18,915 nt of DNA from positions 1 to 18,915 of the forward strand of contig JALNQF010000627.1 of the NCBI GenBank assembly GCA_028456385.1, given 5' to 3'. The translations under genes were made by a program, and so were the position numbers. Below the pieces are notes generated by a model. It did not search any database and was not told where the DNA came from. It worked only from the letters and a program-made list of their open reading frames with translations. Within the stretch, counting starts at the first letter, position 1. Each line of letters begins with the position of its first letter. This document shows, piece after piece, positions 17,110 to 18,915 of this stretch. This DNA comes from Ophiosphaerella korrae. Its lineage: Eukaryota; Ascomycota; Dothideomycetes; Pleosporales; Phaeosphaeriaceae.

Positions 17110-17570
17110 AAAATTATTAAAGTAGTTTTAGACTTTATTAAGAGGTACTTTATATATTATTTAGTATTCTATTACTTTAACTAGTCTAAGCTAATTTAAG
17201 AAGCTTTCCTATTTATTTACTAGTAAAACTTTTATAAAGCTATCTACTCTTATCTTTATTAATAGAGTATATTCTACTTTAATTTCGCTAGTAGAGACCT
17301 TTTATCTTAGCTAATAATTATAAATATTAACGTATTAAAGCTTAGTTTATAGCTTAGCTAGTTCTTTAGTAATAAGCTAGATTATTTAAGTATTATTATA
17401 CTAGATATTAATATAGTTTATAGAGAGTTTAACGTATAGTTTATTAAGTAGTCTTAATATAAATATAGCTTCTTTTACTACTTATAATAGAGCTAGTAAT
17501 TTAGCTTTAGTTATAGAGGTAGTAACTCTATCTTACTTATTTACTCTCTATATAATAAGCCTATTAAAAA
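17110..17570 (-). pseudogene. copia-2 RNase H relic
   Basis: From 17526 the minus strand reads VTTSITKAKLLALL, a stop, VVKEAIFILRLLNKLYVKLS. The copia RNase H consensus here is VTTSTTEAELLALSxAxKEAxxxxRLL. Glu codons have become Lys (GAA to AAA) in T-K-A-K-L. Further down come the ELAKL-x-TKL-x-YVNI stretch (IARLxTKLRHVDI) and KVEYTLLIK (VEYxPTxxMxAD), then VLLVNKxESFLNxLRLV near 17150 (LTKALPxxKFExFxxxLGL), the normal C-terminus. The expected RNase H fold and end are both present, though the enzyme is inactivated by many stops at Gln sites. Confidence 0.88.
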
Positions 17571-17719
17571 GTTTAATTATATAGCCTTATAAGCTTTGTT
17601 AGTCTATAGTATTATTAGTAAATAAAGTATTACTAGTAACTTATAATAAGTTACTTCTACCTAGCTAGAGTACTTTTAATTTTATATAAGAGAGGTATAT
17701 AAGTACTTAATTAGTAGCC

Positions 17720-18700
17720 TTATAGTAAGTAGCGCTTAGGTTTATAAGAAATTAAGCTAGTTGCGATATTACAAAAGCTATATCTAGCTAAGTAGTTCTA
17801 GTAGTAAATAGAAGTAAACTAATTTTACGTTAGTATTTATTAATCTTAGATAGTATTACCTAACTATTATAGGTCTTAAGTTTAGTAGTAGCTATAAGTA
17901 TATTGTAATAGGTATATAGCTTATCTATAAGCTAACTTATCTTGTTAATATATACTACTTATAGTAGTTAAATTATATATTACTCTCTATTTTAAATTAC
18001 TTTAATACTAAGAAACTATTAGAGATCTATTCTTCTAGTAATAGTATACTTCTCTTTTAGAAGATTAGTTACTTACTATACTTCTTTAGTCTTTTACTTA
18101 TTATATATAATAATAATATTATCTATATAGAAAAAGATAATAATTCTATCTTTAACTATATAATATAGTTTATATAGTACTATTTAAAAGCCTATAGCTT
18201 TAAGTATAGTTATAAATTCTTTCTACTATAGGAGAGGTAAGATCTAGAGACTATATAGAGCCTTTTAGACTCTAAAGATTATACTCTTCTTTTAGTATCC
18301 TCTTAGTATTCTTATATAGATTTTTTAGTCTATTACTATATAAACAAAGGTGTTAGTTACGTTATACTATTTTAGTTTAAGATTATATTTAGTAGTAATA
18401 GCTATACGTATCTAAAAGGATTAGCTAGCTAGTATTATAGTATAAGTCTCTTATACTATAATATTTTATTACTAGTTTCTTTATATAATATGTTAAGCTT
18501 TATATCTAATAAAGTAATAATATTTATTAAGCTTATATATATATACTAATATATAGTCTAGTATCTACTAACTACTATACTAGATAGGTTTAGCTAGTAC
18601 TTTAGTCTATAATCTTATCTAGTAGTAACTAGTTAGATAGACTTACTTAGCTTCCTTAAATAGTTTACCTATTAGATACCTATCTAGGTTTATTTAGTAT
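17720..18700 (-). pseudogene. copia-2 reverse transcriptase relic
   Basis: From about 18670 downwards: LFKEAK, then a VLAKP block, then ITTKYNLKLK followed by YNVTNTFVYIVID (about 18330-18400; family DLELxQYDVxNAFLxAxLD), KIYIRILRGY, RVxKALYSLxILPLL (KALYGLRxSPLLW), KEFITILKAIGF and the catalytic box at 18118-18129, which reads YIDN in place of YVDD (second Asp changed by G-to-A). Then FLSIKVI (FLGIxVI), YINKIS, TTKLKTYN and LDIAFVISQLA near 17780 (RPDIAFAxSxLARF). The sequence is a near-complete copia RT with Gln/Trp-site stops. The part right of 18700 is linker between integrase and RT with no recognised motif. Confidence 0.9.
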
Positions 18701-18915
18701 AAAGGTAATAATAGGAGTTAATTGTAGTAAAGCTTTAGTCCTTTTACAAGTATCTTTTTTATCTTAGCTTTATCTACTAGCTCTCCTTAATACTTTCTAA
18801 AGTTACTTACTTAGGTACTAGCTATAAAAGCTACTACTTATAGTATAGTTTTAGATAAGCTATAGTTATTATATACTATTAGCTCTAGTTAATCTCTAGT
18901 TATTAAACTAGCTAG

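Larger units (their letters stand above)
17100..18915 (-). mobile_element. copia-2: second Ty1/copia family, RT-RNase H end, truncated by right edge
   Basis: A long minus-strand relic in one frame (RT box 18129 and RNase H block 17526 agree) running from the RT N-terminal side at the right edge to the end of RNase H. The order RT then RNase H at the 3' end of pol, plus copia-type motifs, sets the superfamily. Compared over the same RT segment, its residues differ from copia-1 at most non-conserved positions, so the two are separate families. Integrase, protease, Gag and 5' LTR lie right of 18915. Confidence 0.88.

Noticed and set aside
1..18915. AT-rich bacterial or mitochondrial DNA
   Set aside because: There are no open genes, stops lie at Gln/Trp sites, and Ty1/copia and Ty3/gypsy elements with chromodomains are nuclear eukaryotic features.
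1..18915. Centromere core
   Set aside because: RIP-mutated retrotransposon piles can form fungal centromeres, but nothing in the sequence alone separates this from any other AT-rich heterochromatin.

Overview
The window is a gene-free, repeat-only block from what looks like a filamentous ascomycete (Pezizomycotina) genome. Every recognisable protein relic belongs to an LTR retrotransposon. The base pattern is that of repeat-induced point mutation (RIP): CpA and TpG are almost absent, TpA is in large excess (the 60 bases 7021-7080 hold 16 TA and no CA or TG), CpG is partly kept, CTAG is very common, and TAA/TAG stops sit where Gln or Trp codons are expected. No intact gene, tRNA, rRNA or CRISPR array was seen. 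The genus cannot be told from this sequence.

Layout, left to right. (1) 1-4829, minus strand: Ty1/copia element 'copia-1', entering from beyond the left edge. RT, integrase, protease, Gag knuckle and Gag core are all in one reading frame, followed by a probable 5' LTR at about 4618-4829. The only ATG-initiated open frame of any size (3224-3439) is its protease relic. (2) 4830-5385, minus strand: the protease-to-RT part of a Ty3/gypsy element ('gypsy-B'), cut by the copia-1 insertion. (3) 5386-5908: unassigned. (4) 5909-13287, plus strand: a structurally complete Ty3/gypsy chromovirus ('gypsy-A') with 5' LTR, Gag with two zinc knuckles, protease, RT, RNase H, integrase, C-terminal chromodomain, polypurine tract and 3' LTR. 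All domains lie in one frame over about 5.3 kb. Its 5' LTR carries a 288-bp insertion that looks like a solo LTR and contains a 17-bp tandem repeat. (5) 13288-14250: unassigned AT-rich DNA with a long purine-rich tract. (6) about 14250-16490, minus strand: a second, different chromovirus ('gypsy-D'), with chromodomain, integrase and RNase H. (7) 16490-16884: unassigned, with a hairpin. (8) 16885-18915, minus strand: a second copia family ('copia-2') with a candidate 3' LTR, RNase H and RT, running off the right edge.

The elements do not act together as a pathway. They form a nested pile that RIP has inactivated: cytosine deamination on both strands converted catalytic Asp and Gly codons to Asn and Arg and made stops from Gln and Trp codons. 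In gypsy-A and copia-1 the reading frames survived without net indels. The two gypsy-A LTRs differ almost only by transitions, so most damage followed insertion. All domain calls were made by eye from translated relics; no database search was run.
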